NCBI GenBank assembly: GCA_004369045.1
Contig: ML213541.1
Location: forward strand, 63,172 to 127,171
DNA: 64,000 nt
Direction of reading: 5' to 3'
From: Heliocybe sulcata
Taxonomy: Eukaryota; Basidiomycota; Agaricomycetes; Gloeophyllales; Gloeophyllaceae
Made by a program: the position numbers and the translations under genes. Shown piece by piece: positions 42,081 to 53,641 of this stretch. Below the pieces are notes generated by a model. It was given only the letters and a program-made list of their open reading frames with translations. It searched no databases and was not told the origin of the DNA. The stretch's first letter is position 1. Each line of letters opens with the position of its first letter.

Positions 42081-44247
42081 ATGTGGCTCTCCATCCTCGC
42101 GATCTCGCTGTTATCGATTCTCTTTGTTACTTCACGGATATTAAAATTCGTGACGGGCTTGAAGGTATACTCTCCTGCTCGCTGATATCTTTTCCTAATG
42201 GCTTAAGAATGGTACAGAAAGTGGCTTACCTTCCAGGCCTCCGATGTCCTCTTGGTTCCATGTCGTTTCCTGGCACCATGCTCCCCACAAATCTCCTTAA
42301 CCCTGGGTTCGATTGGCCCTGGAAGTGGAGAAACCGAAGTAAGTGCGTGTGCTAGCACTGCACTGGAACAAAGTAACACTTTCCACTCTAGTCTACCCGA
42401 GCTACGGGTCGCAGACGATATCAGTCGTTCCATTTCTATCCGGCGTGCCTGTAGTATACACCTGCTCGCCGGATGTAGCCAAGCAAATCCTGAGCAACCA
42501 ACATGGCTTCTGGAAAGATCCTGAGGCTACTGCGCCGCTCACGTGCGAGGTCTTCTGTCACTCATCCACCTTGTCGTCTAATACCGGGTTGCAGAATGTG
42601 GGGAAACAATTTGCTGACAGCTAATCACGACGTCCACAAGAGGCATCGAAAGGTTGTCGGTCCAGCATTCAATGGGTCTACGTGAGCACGCTCGAGCTTC
42701 GCGGGATTATCACCTGACGGACGTCCCTTCCAGTTATGCTTTCGTTGCTCAAGAGGCCTCGCGCTTGTACGCAGAGATGATGGAAAGCGAGGGGTGGTAC
42801 AAGCAACAAGTCGTCAATCTCGAACCCATAAATGGCTATCTCTCTAAGGTAACATGGACATACTGCCTGAACGCTCAGACAAGTACTCATCTCTGAGTGC
42901 AGTTCGCTCTTGGCGTTGTCTCGCGCTGCGGTTATGGTCTCCCTTTCCCTTGGAATACCGACAACCGCGAGGGGATGTCCTTCGACCGCGCACTAATGAT
43001 TGTATCTGGTGGAACTATTTTAAGATTGATAGCTCCACGCTGGGCGTACAAACTTCCTATCAAACGGTACGTTGTGCCGTCTTTAGAGTGATATTTATCT
43101 AAGACAGTGAGAAGTTTGCATGAAGTGGACGAGGCGTTCAAGAGCTTGGCGAAGTTTATGCGAGCCTTCGTGATAGACAAGAAGGCCGAGCTGACGTCCA
43201 AGGAGAGCGAAGGCAGCAGTCCGAAGGTCGATGTTTTCACCAGGTTGGTAGCAGCCAGCGAAGCGGAGGGCAAGAATGGCCTGGATGATCAGGAGCTTGT
43301 GAGTCGTGATCACAGGTGCTATCATTATCGTAGCATTTTTGATATTCTATACATAGATTGGCAATGTCTTCACGTTCCTGTTTGCTGGTCATGGTAAGAG
43401 CCCACAGGATGGTCCGATATCACGAGAGTTCTGACATCTGCTTTGCATAAGAAACGACCGCGCACGTTCTGCAGGCATGCCTCGCTCTCTTGGCGCTCCA
43501 TCCGGAGGAGCAGGGAGTATGCTATCATAATATCATGCAAGTGCTCGGAGACAGTCGTAATCCAGTCAGCCATCCCTTAATTGCCGCATTGACCGGAAAA
43601 CTGACAATTTGATACAGACTCTGGATGACTTCGACGCTCTGGAGAAGGTTCTCTTCTGCTTCCAAGAAGCAGCACGCATGTTCCGTATGTGCTCAGTGTC
43701 CGTCAAAGCGACGCTATATAAGCAAACTAACATTTCGATTGCTATGGCACAGCTGGTGCTTCTGTGGCAGAGAGAGACACCGATGACACCGTCTCATTAA
43801 CTCTTCCAGCGGAAGACGGAGGGCGAACTATCGTCCTTCAGCCTGGTGTAAGAATCGTCGTGGATTTGGTCGGAATCCGTGAGTGATGAACACGGTAGCC
43901 GTGAACGGCACTGACGACAATCCATTATAGACTACAACCCTCGCGTTTTCCCTGACCCTGAGCGTTTCTATCCCGCACGGTGGCAAGGTATCCGGGAGAC
44001 GGAGCTGCCTTCGTTTGGTTGGGGACCTCGGGCTTGTATCGGTCGGAAGTTTGCGTTGGTTGAGGCTGTCAGTTTTCTGGCACTCTTCCTCCGCGATTGG
44101 CAAGTTGAGCCCATTTTGAAAGAACGGGAAGACAAGGTGCAATGGCGAGAGCGGATCTTGCAGGCTACGCTCGTAGGTCTTGCATTTGGTGTGCGTGATG
44201 TACCTCTCCGCCTGAGGCGCCGGGGTAAGAGTCAGCCTCTTTTGTGA
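42081..44247 (+). CDS. Cytochrome P450 monooxygenase (P450-5)
   Basis: The best-preserved copy in the accessory block. It starts MWLSILAISLLSILFVTSRI (anchor), then VAYLPGLRCPLGSMSF, GSQTISVVPFLSGVPVVYT, ANHDVHKRHRKVVGPAFNG, ALGVVSRCGYGLPFPW, FTRLVAASEAEGKNGLDDQE, I-helix FLFAGH-ETTAHV, K-helix FQEAARMFR (ExxR) and heme loop LPSFGWGPRACIGRKFA (FxxGxRxCxG), ending DVPLRLRRRGKSQPLL. Introns interrupt at the same places as in P450-1, for example in AGH/ETT and in GIH/YNPR, and their donors and acceptors are canonical. Substrate unknown. It is followed in the same direction by MYND-2. Confidence 0.9.
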
Positions 44248-44579
44248 TATAACTACGGAATAGTGATTGTATACGGCTCAGGGACACGTCTTGCTTTACC
44301 TCTAATTGCTCAGTTGAACTTGGTGAATCGTGCTTGTCGCGACTGATCATCATCGCCGCTGCCTAAATAGGAAATGAGACTCAGAAAGGAAATGTGGCTG
44401 CCCAATCAAGAACTCCTCAAGAGGTCGACCACGAGGCGAGCGCTTCGATGAGAGTTCGATATTGCAACTCCGGTTCACCTTTGTGCGAATAAAAGTTGTG
44501 AATACAACCGGGCATCCTTTCTTTCTTTCTTTATTCCCTCAATCTGGGAAACGACGCACGACCCATCAAATCAACACAT
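44248..44579. promoter_or_regulatory. Upstream region of MYND-2
   Basis: 332 bp between P450-5 and MYND-2. An AATAAAAG box lies near 44488, and a (CTTT)4 microsatellite at 44517-44532 forms a polypyrimidine tract just before the start at 44580. Confidence 0.4.
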
Positions 44580-45476
44580 ATGTCTGACCTTCCCGAGCTT
44601 CAGCTTACAATATTCGAATACGGATTGTGAGTCTTATGGCTATCATGATTGTGTATAGTGACTGTAATCCTGCTCCTAGCGGCGGGCGACGCGTGGAGAT
44701 TGATGTGCGACCTAAGGTGCCTTCAAGAGACATTCTAGGGAACATGCAAATGATCCATGAGTGAGTGGGCCCAGCAAGTCCTGGTTAACCTCGGAGTCGA
44801 TGTCAAACATAGCCACAGATGGCAGTGTGAATTCTGCGGTACGTCTGATACAACCACAACTGATGCCCGAACCTGACGTCGGATTCAAACGTGTTTAGGC
44901 GAACCAGCAAGAGAAACGAGCTATGCTGTTGCATCCTGGTTACACCTGAGCCCGCCGCGGCTCAACGTATATGTAATCTTTCGTCCTCCCTATCCCGCAA
45001 GGTGTATGAATGATGGCGTGGTAGGTTCACCATGTCTGTGATCCTGACAACCCTCCATGCAAGGCAAGACTGGAGGCCGCACAGAGCGAGATGGCCAGAT
45101 TGACTCGCCAGCCGGCGCCGCCCGGTGGTGGTTATTTACCTCGCACGAACGGAGCTGTTTTCCCCTTGGCCGCCAGTTGCGCGTGCTGTAAAGAAGACTC
45201 CACTGCGGGAAACAACAATGGTCAGATGCTGCGGAGGTGCAGCAGATGCAAGCTCACTCGGTGAGTTAGTCATTCTCCTGGCGGAGTATCGTACTGACTG
45301 TTCCTTGTCCGCACGTTCCCCCTTCAGTTACTGCGGGTAAGGACCGAAAGCATGCGTCTAGTCAGTCCTGTTGATCTTTGGACTTTCTGAACAGGGTAAA
45401 ATGCCAGTCCGAAGATTGGCCTAGGCACAAGTCTGTGTGCAAGACCATCAGAAACGTGAATTGGGTGGAGTTTTAA
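44580..45476 (+). CDS. MYND zinc-finger protein (MYND-2)
   Basis: Seven exons, 44580-44626, 44680-44760, 44813-44838, 44899-45001, 45069-45260, 45328-45336 and 45395-45476, join in frame to 179 residues. It starts MSDLPELQLTIFEYGFGGRR, then VEIDVRPKVPSRDILGNMQM, WQCEFCGEPARETSYAVASW and LHLSPPRLNVYV. The finger is CACCKED, LRRCSRCKLTRYCG, VKCQSEDWPRHKSVC, and the protein ends NVNWVEF. The 9-nt sixth exon encodes part of TRYCG inside the finger; in MYND-1 the same place has only one intron. Function beyond peptide binding by the finger is unknown. Confidence 0.85.
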
Positions 45477-45712
45477 CGTAAATCCGACGATGTAGTCCGT
45501 ACAACTGCGCGGTTTGTAAGTTCGATGCAGTATTAATCGATTACTGGTCGATCCCGGTAATGGCTGGTAATGGAGGAATGAATTGAGACGACCTGACGGT
45601 ATGACTCCAGTGCGCAGCCACACTTGCCACACAAGCACAAATATTGCATCACTCGCATCCCGACAATTCGTCTGGGTCTTAGACTGCATTCGCAGTCAGA
45701 ACGCTTTCAAGC

Positions 45713-48700
45713 ATGGCTAGTTCAGCAAAACCATTTCATCTACGCCAGGATGATGCAGCAGATGGTCCGATTTTACCAGAGGATCTTGCGGAAGATGCCA
45801 GTAACCTGGAATTTGCCTCGGGTTCACGCAATGCGGGTAGGTCATCGAGAACTGAGCTGATATCTACGACGAAATTCAAGTTGAATCCCATGAAGACTAC
45901 CTGGAGTATCGATCTATTGGAAGTGGCCTTACATCCAGGGCCAGTGTGGTCAGAGACGGCAGGATAGCCGTGTCCCTGGACTTGAAGAAGCATCTTCCGG
46001 ATCTGCCTGACGATTACGCTCCCGAAGTTGCAGAATTTGCAGTGGACTCACAGGCATGGCAGACCGGAAACATCCCTAAGCTTAGTATTGTCATTATGAT
46101 TGTCGGAAGCCGAGGTGAGTTGCACTGCTTTACCGAATATGAACTGCATGCCTATGGCCCCGCAGGTGACGTTCAGCCATATATCGCCCTTGCTTTGCGA
46201 CTTGTCAAGGATGGCCATCGCGTCAGGATAGCGACACATAACACGTTTCGGCAATTTGTTCGGTCTGCTGGGCTAGAGTTCTACAATATCGGGGGCGACC
46301 CCCAGCAACTAATGAGCTACATGGTCAAAAGTGATGACTTCCTGCAGTGCCAGGAATCAAATAATAAACTGACCGTTCCGACAGATCCTGGTCTCATGCC
46401 TGGGTTTGAGTCTCTGACAAACGGTGATATTGGACGGAAGCGGAAAATGCTGGGAGAAGTAAGACCTCAGCACGCTTCTCATGAGTCTGACCTCACTTGA
46501 CAAAGATGATGAACGGATGCTGGCGCGCTTGCTACGATTCGGATGAAGATACCAGAATGGCATTCGCTGCGGATGCCATCATATCCAATCCCCCAGCATT
46601 CGGACACGTACATTGCGCTGAAGCGCTTGGAATACCATTGCTACTTTCTTTCAGTGCGTATATGCGCACTTGACAATTTGTCAAGCTAAGACCATTGTAG
46701 CAATGCCCTGGTATACGGTCCACTAGGTTGTTGCCGGTTCGTTTCTGACGCTCTCTGTTGTTTGTTGACATCAGGAGCCCTACCAAGTCATTCCCACATC
46801 CGCTCGTCAACATCAACTCCTCCAATGCTGAACCAGGACTGACCAACTATCTGACATACGCTTTGGCCGAGTTGCTGACATGGCAAGGGTGAGCCTTATA
46901 CTTCAGCGCTTCGATCGCCGTATCTTAAGGTCTCTTCGAACTAGCATCGGCGATATAGTGAACGACTTCCGGTCTAAGGCCTTGGGACTCACGCCTTTGA
47001 GTTTACGATCGGGTCCAGGTCTCACTGATCGATTGAGAGTGCCCTACACGTATTGCCTCAGCCCGTCTTTGGTACCGAAGCCCAAAGACTGGAAGAGCCA
47101 CATTGGTAAGCTGTATGATTTCAGGCTGCATGCGCCAGGACGGATGTTCATGGGATGTAGATATCGCGGGCTTTTATTTTATGGATTCTGATTCACAATA
47201 TCAGCCTCCTTCAGACCTCCAGCAGTTTTTGGGTGGTGGAGCGCGACCAGTATACATAGGGTCAGTAACGAATCTTTTTTTCTGGCGATGAATGACCTTA
47301 CAGCCGTTCCAGATTTGGCTCCGTCGTCGTTGATGATCCAAAGGGAATGACCAGTGAGTCGACTAGTATATTAACAGCTCTTTTGGACACCTATGGAAAC
47401 CCTACAATCCATGTAGACATCATAGTTCAAGCCATCCGCAACTCAGGAACCAGGGCGATCCTATTCGCTGGATGGGGCGGGCTGGGTGACATCGCAAATT
47501 CGTCTGACATCTTCGTACTCGGAAAGGACAGTAACGTTCCGCATGACTGGCTATTCACTCAAGTAGCAGCTGTCATGCATCATGGAGGGGCTGGGACGAC
47601 CGCGGCGGGTTTATCATGCGGTTGTCCAACGATTGTCGTACCTTTCTTTGGTGACCAACTATTCTGGGGTGAGCTATCTTCGCTGCTCCCATGGTTCAAG
47701 GTCCAATAGTTCATACTTCCCGTCGCAAAGGGATGATGGTCCACCGAGCTGGCGCTGGCCCAGCGCCTATCCCGCAGAAGGAGCTATCTGCGGAGAACAT
47801 GACCAGTGCTCTCCACTATGTTATGAGCCCCACTGCTCGTCGAGCAGCGAAGCAACTGGGCGAGCAAATAAGAGGAGAGAACGGTGTAGAACGAGGCCTA
47901 GAGTCATTCTATCGCCATCTGCCGTTGCTCAATATGCGGTCAGAGAAGGCGTATCTGAAGCCTTTGTCAGCACTGATGCTTGCGTATGAACAGCTGCGAT
48001 TTGGACTCGACTAGAGTGGCGGTCTGGTGGTCTACCAAATACGTGCGTCTTTCTGCATCGCTCATCTGCGAGACATGTAGTGAGAATGGCCCTGTCCAGT
48101 GCTTGAGGTTGAGTGCTTTTGCTGCTCAAGTCCTGGTCGACGCGAAGTTCTTGAGCTACGATGATCTCGAACCACATCGTAAGATTGTAAGTACTGTTTT
48201 AAGGCGCTTCTGACGACGCCTTACAGGGTCGAAAGAATATCCGAGCCGGCGAGGCATCTCAGATCCAGTGACAGGCGGAGCCAGTGCCATCTTCTGGACA
48301 GTGACAAACTATTACACAGGCATAGCTCAGATATTCTAGTCAGTATCGCCTCGCTCAAGTGGCGATTTCTAACATATTCGCAGCTCCCCTGTGAAAGGTA
48401 TCGTGAAAACTGCAACCGCCATACCGAGAGGTATACAGACTTGTTGTCCCATGTGCTTATTAGCGGCTGCGGCTGACTAGAAGTCTCTAGGCATCGTCGA
48501 TATCATTGCATCCGTGCACGAAGGATTCAGTAATGCGCCAAAGCTCTATGGATCTGAGGTCCGCCAATCCGACAGAGTCACTGGATTCAAGAGCGGCGTA
48601 AAGGAAGCCGGCAAGGTTTGGCCATGTTTATATGCTCTCTATGCGTGCTGAGTTTGCTTTATCAGGGCTTCTTCTACGGGTATTATGATGGAATAACAGG

Positions 48701-49305
48701 TCTGGTCCGAGAGCCTGTTGCAGGCGCAAAGAAAGAGGTGACTCTGCACTGTTTATCCGCACGTCAGGTGCTGTCTGTATTCACGGAGTATGATACAGGG
48801 CTTGGTTGGAGCCATCAAAGGGTCGGCCAGGAGCTGTGCGTGCATGTCTCCATGTGGTGTTGCGAGCTCTGAGATCTGGTTTCCAGTTGTCAACGTCAAT
48901 ATGCGCCCCGCTGCTGGAGCAGTTGGCCTTGTCGCACACCCGTTGAATGGTGCATGGAAGAGTCTACAGAAGACATGGGCAAGGAAGCAAGTGCATCAGC
49001 AGCGGAGCACTCGTATTTCCGAGGGGTGCCATACTGTCGAGACAAGCACACAGGCGGACCGCCAGCATGTCATCAATGGGTTCAAAGAATCCCGCACTGG
49101 CACGGATGATCGCCGACGGACGTATGAAGCTGCGGCGAGGGATGCCTTGTCGGAGCATAGCGCTTTCGAACCTTCCACAGCCACTGGTTCTGGACAGCAC
49201 CAGGTACCGCACCATAGAGCCGAATCGTCGAGACAGGATGACGTGGACGCGCAATTCGAGAGGGATTTAGAGTTGGCCAAGCAACTGTCGCTCACTGATC
49301 AATAG
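45713..49305 (+). CDS. GT1 sterol-glucosyltransferase-like protein with C-terminal extension
   Basis: Transfers a sugar from a UDP-sugar to a lipid or sterol-type acceptor. After [20 protein letters not shown] and [19 protein letters not shown] comes the GT28-type nucleotide fold start [20 protein letters not shown] with the His of [12 protein letters not shown]. Then [81 protein letters not shown] and the donor-binding motif [18 protein letters not shown]. After the GT-B core the protein continues with [38 protein letters not shown] and a hydrophilic tail ending [13 protein letters not shown], which looks like a ubiquitin-interacting motif. It lacks room for the PH/GRAM domains of yeast ATG26. 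Many short introns; the start at 45713 is the first ATG of the conserved frame. Confidence 0.85.
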
Positions 49306-49381
49306 GTTTGGCTACATTTCACCAAGTCATTACGCATTATGCATAGAGTACTCGTGCCATATACATCAGGTCTGGTGCTCC

Positions 49382-51337
49382 TTATACATCGACATCCAAA
49401 TCCATTGGTATTCCCGATGTTCCTGCTGGAACCACGGATTCTCCGTCGCGAGCTGATTCTCCCCCTTCTGCACGTTTTGGCTCTGTTCCAGCTCTCTCTT
49501 CCGCCGCTTCCTCCGGACCGTTGTCTTCTGGCTCCTGCTCAACTCGTACGCTGGCACCGCCTCTGCCCCGACCCCTGCCTCTGCCTCGCCCACGTCCTCG
49601 TGTCTTTGGCGGCGGGACCGCTTCCGACTCGTCTCCGGTTTCATGAGCCACTGTAGTTGTCGCTCCTCTGCCTCTGCCCCTGCCCCGCCCACGTCTGCCG
49701 CCTCGAGCACGCCGTGCTCTTGTGGCACCTCTGGATGGCGGCGCCGGAGGGACTGCGTCACCGGCGTCGTTATCTCCATCCCCGTCAAAGAACTCGTTTC
49801 GGAGGATTGATCGCTCTTCTCGAGTGTCAATCATTGCCTCCTCCTTGAGCTCGTCTATCAGCCAGCGTTCTAGATCTGGCGGAAGCTCCCTCATCTGGAC
49901 ACTTGGCGCATGTTCCAGATATCGTAGCTTCTGGTCAACGGCGCGTTGGATACGTTGTAGTGACGCGGCTGTGTTCTGGTTCTGCACGCGACCCGTGAGG
50001 GGCGGATGCAGCTTCCACTGGGAGTCGCGGAAGAATGAGTCATATACCGTAGCAGGCAGCTCATCGGGCAGGGTTGCCCCAACTAGCACGCCTGTCTCGT
50101 ATGTCCAGCATCTGCTGACGTTCTTCACCGTGTAGCCCCCGCCGCCCACAATCATGAGCGGCCGGCCCTGCATGCGAACAAAGTTCACACATTCTCCATG
50201 CGCAGCGATCGACAGATTGAAAGCACCTAGCCGGTCGCAGCCCAAGGAATCGGCGCCGCACTGTAAGACGATAGCTGAGGGATTGAAGTGGCCGACGACG
50301 CCGCCGATAACACCCTTGAACAGGGTGACGTACATTTCGTCGTTGATTCCGTCCTGCAGTGGCACGTTCAGACAAAAATGCTTGCCGAGTCCCGTACCAT
50401 TGTCGTCTAGTTTACCTGTTCCAGGGAAGAATTCGCCGTTGTATTTGTGGAATGAAACCGTCATGACTCGGTTGGAGTGATAGAACGCATGTTCGACACC
50501 ATCACCGTGGTGGATGTCGATGTCAATGTAAAGGACCCGCGGATAATACCTATGATGGATGTTAAGCAATTAAATGCGCGATGGAGGACTGCTTACTTTA
50601 ATAACTCCAAAATACCGAGGACTATATCGTTGACATAGCAGAAGCCGCTAGCTTCACCTCGTTTAGCATGGTGCAAGCCACCAGACCAGTTGATCGCAAT
50701 ATCAGTCGTTTTGGCGCACAGTTTGCGAGCAGCAGCCAGTGAGCCACCTGCAGACATGCGACAGAAGGTGTACATGTCTGCAAATATGGGGCAGTCTTCC
50801 CCACAGTTGAAGCCATCGACAAGGTTCTTCATCTCTGTTTGGTTCTGCGGAGTCACCCTATGCACATCGAGTTAAATAGTTGTCCGAAGTAGATCTGGAG
50901 AGTCTACGCCTACTTTGACAGGAAGTCAATGTAGTCATCATCATGATATCCTAGTAGTTCGGCTCTAGTGGCTAATGGAGGGTTGTAGATGTTATGAATT
51001 TGCTTATCCAAGCCATAGCCCAACACTAGGGCATTTGTGAGCGTAAGACGATGCGGCTTCATGGGGTGTAGTTGCTATATAGAGAGTTTGAGTACATTGC
51101 TATGAGAGAGTGTTACTTCCACCTACTCCATAGTGATGTTCCCCAACGCCTTTAGGGAAGTAATAGGACACTATGGGACGGGAGTGTGGCTGTACGAGGT
51201 AAGCTTCGTGCCACGCTAAACTGGGCGAAGGTACCTACATTGACATGCTCTGTCAAGGGTTGTGCATAGCCGTGGGGACCACGATCGTCGAAGTACGGGG
51301 ATTGCGAGAACGTGAAAGATTGGGTAGTACGGATCAT
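49382..51337 (-). CDS. HOS2: Class I histone deacetylase, HDAC3/Hos2 type, with an RGG-rich tail
   Basis: Zinc-dependent deacetylase of histone tails. The start is [20 protein letters not shown], then [35 protein letters not shown] (the LTLTN form is typical of Hos2/HDAC3 rather than Rpd3), [18 protein letters not shown], the catalytic [39 protein letters not shown] with zinc-binding Asp and His, [18 protein letters not shown] and [14 protein letters not shown]. The C-terminal roughly 130 residues carry two Arg-Gly blocks ([14 protein letters not shown] and [15 protein letters not shown]) separated by an acidic spacer, and the protein ends MDLDVDV. Six or so exons. It converges on the GT1 gene with 76 bp between stop codons and is divergent from PRS. 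Confidence 0.93.
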
Positions 51338-51780
51338 ATTCCAAACTGGAACGCTCCGCTACGCGGTCTGTGGCCCTATACCAAAATCAAGTTGTTCCTA
51401 ATTTTAAGCGGTTAGTAGAGAGATATCTTCACAGCTTGCTGCTTATTGGACACCACGAAATGCGAAATTGTCGGTAGTGGAGGCCCAGGGAGGAGCTGCA
51501 ACTTTCGTCCAGCCACTGCTCCTCCATGTCCGGATTCGGCTCTACATATTATTCACACGATTTCAAATCAGTGAAGACAAAAATTATATGTCCGAATATG
51601 GAGTTGTGCTCCAAATTATCCGAGGAACAAACACCTACATAAATACTCCCCATATTTCTCTAAAAGCCGCCACCACTGCCTCTGATATACTCTAGAGTTT
51701 CTCTTTCTTCTCCCCGTCTCTGTACTTCTAGTCTTTGCCTTAGTCTCAGTTCATTCTACTCCTACTTGCCGCCTCTCAAA
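51338..51780. promoter_or_regulatory. Divergent promoter region, HOS2 / PRPP synthetase
   Basis: 443 bp between divergent starts. The part next to PRS is rich in pyrimidines (TTCTCTTTCTTCTCCCCGTC near 51700), a usual feature of highly expressed fungal housekeeping promoters. No other gene is seen. Confidence 0.35.
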
Positions 51781-53109
51781 ATGATTCCGGGCAACTCTGT
51801 CCGATTTCTAGCGGGTTCGTGCTTCAATAGCAGCGACAGTGGCGACGGTACTCAGTGATTTTCAGGCAATAGTCACCCTGAGCTCGCCCAAGCAGTGGCC
51901 GAGCGGTGAGCCGCATCAGCTTGCATGAATTGCGCGCCGTCCGCGGACGACCAATTCACACAGTTACCCCTAGGCTCAACGCCCCCCTCACCTCCTGCAC
52001 GGTCCGCAAATTCTCCAACGGCGAGATCGACGTCAAAATCTTCGAGTCGGTCCGCGACGAGGACGTCTTCATCCTTCAGTCGGGTTGCAGCGATGTTAAC
52101 GATAACTTAATGGAGCTTCTAATTCTGATCTCGGCCTGCAAGACTGCGTCCGCGAGAAGGATCACCGCTGTTATACCCTGCTTCCCGTATGCAAGGAGTG
52201 ACAAGAAGGATAAGTCACGGGCACCCATTACTGCCAAGCTCGTCGCAAACATGCTCGTCGTTGCCGGCTGTGACCATGTCATTACGATGGACCTGCACGC
52301 GAGCCAGATCCAGGGGTTCTTTGACATCCCCGTGGACAACTTGTATTCGGAGCCCATGACGATCGGGTATATAAAGAGACACATTGCGGGATGGCAAGAG
52401 GCGGTCATTGTGAGTCCGGATGCCGGAGGCGCGAAACGGTGTGTGAACATTATGATGGGCGGGGAGGCATATACTGACGGCCAATACCCAGTGTTACCGC
52501 GATTGCAGACAAGCTGGGCGTCGAGTTTGCTCTCATTCACCGGCAGCGAGACAAGCGCTCGTCAGATGCGCCGGAACACATGGAGCTGCTAGTTGGTGAT
52601 GTCCGCGACAAGGTGATTCCGGGTGGCCGTTCCTGCCTGTATGCGCACGATCTCTCATGCCATGTTTCAGGTTGCTATCCTCGTAGATGATATGATTGAC
52701 ACTGGCACGACCCTAACGCTGGCCGCTCGTTCGTTGAAAGAGAACGGCGCCCAAAAAGTATATGCTCTCATCTCTCACGGTGCGCTCTCTTCCTTCTTCT
52801 CTGCGACGTTATGCTAATGTCCTGTAATTGCAAGGCTTGCTTTCGGAAGTCCAGATGAGCTTAATAGAGGAGTTACCCCTTGAGCAACTGATCGTGCGTC
52901 TCAGCTTTGGTTACTCGCGACCACTACTCACCTCAGCACAGGTCACAAACACCGTACCACAGAATCAGCATGTCGAACAATGCAACAAGTTGGTTGTCAT
53001 GGACATCAGCTCTACAATTGCCGAGAGCATACGACGGACGCATAATGGCGAGAGCATCAGCCTGCTCTTCGGCGAGTGGGCGGACGGGATTGGGATTGGT
53101 CCATTTTGA
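51781..53109 (+). CDS. PRS: Ribose-phosphate pyrophosphokinase (PRPP synthetase)
   Basis: Makes PRPP from ribose 5-phosphate and ATP for nucleotide, His and Trp synthesis. Seven exons, 51781-51814, 51866-51905, 51974-52438, 52492-52612, 52671-52779, 52835-52893 and 52942-53109, give 331 residues, a normal length. It starts [20 protein letters not shown], then [60 protein letters not shown] (metal/ATP site), [18 protein letters not shown] and the PRPP-binding loop [15 protein letters not shown]. It ends [15 protein letters not shown]. No long insertion is present, unlike yeast PRS1 or PRS5, so it resembles the short PRS2/3/4 class; which one cannot be told. A 68-nt intron after VAER removes an apparent stop. 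Confidence 0.95.
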
Positions 53110-53641
53110 TTAATGTATCCACATTTCCTAGTAGAGATGGATTGTATAGTCCATGCTTGCATTTCATTTGGACCCATGCCGTCTTACCAGAGTGCTGAGC
53201 GTGATGGCACAGTTTGTCAAGAATGTAGACTAGCTCTTACTCAAGTCCTGAGCACTGTAAAGCGGCGCAGCCAAAATGTCATGCTTGCATCCGAGCCACA
53301 TTATGAGTAGAAGGACGCGAAAGACGGTGCCCGGGAGCATTTGATGCGGCTTGACATCTGCTAAGATTAACCAGCCAGCCCGAAGCCATTTCCCCATCGC
53401 GTCTATCCCGAGTTAGAACCGCGTACTCTGACCACTTCTCCACCGGATTCCCGTCAGCCTCATCCGTACCGGACTGGCTCCGTAGTAGCCGAGGGATGAT
53501 ATTCACACAGATGCCACACCCGTCCATCGAGGCTCTGGGAACGCTCGGACTATGATGGAGTGCGCGTCGCTCCCTTCTCATGGCCGCGCTCATATATAAC
53601 GGACGTGCGCGTCTCTCCATTGCGCACGAGCATCGGCCACG
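53110..53641. other. Intergenic region with the DUF6593-type gene promoter
   Basis: 532 bp between PRS and the next plus-strand gene. A TATATA box at 53593-53598 lies 44-49 bp upstream of the next ATG. A minus-strand frame covers much of it but shows no recognisable domain. Confidence 0.4.

Noticed and set aside
51900-51975. Stop codon after VAER in PRPP synthetase
   Set aside because: A 68-nt intron joins VAER to [13 protein letters not shown] exactly as the family expects.
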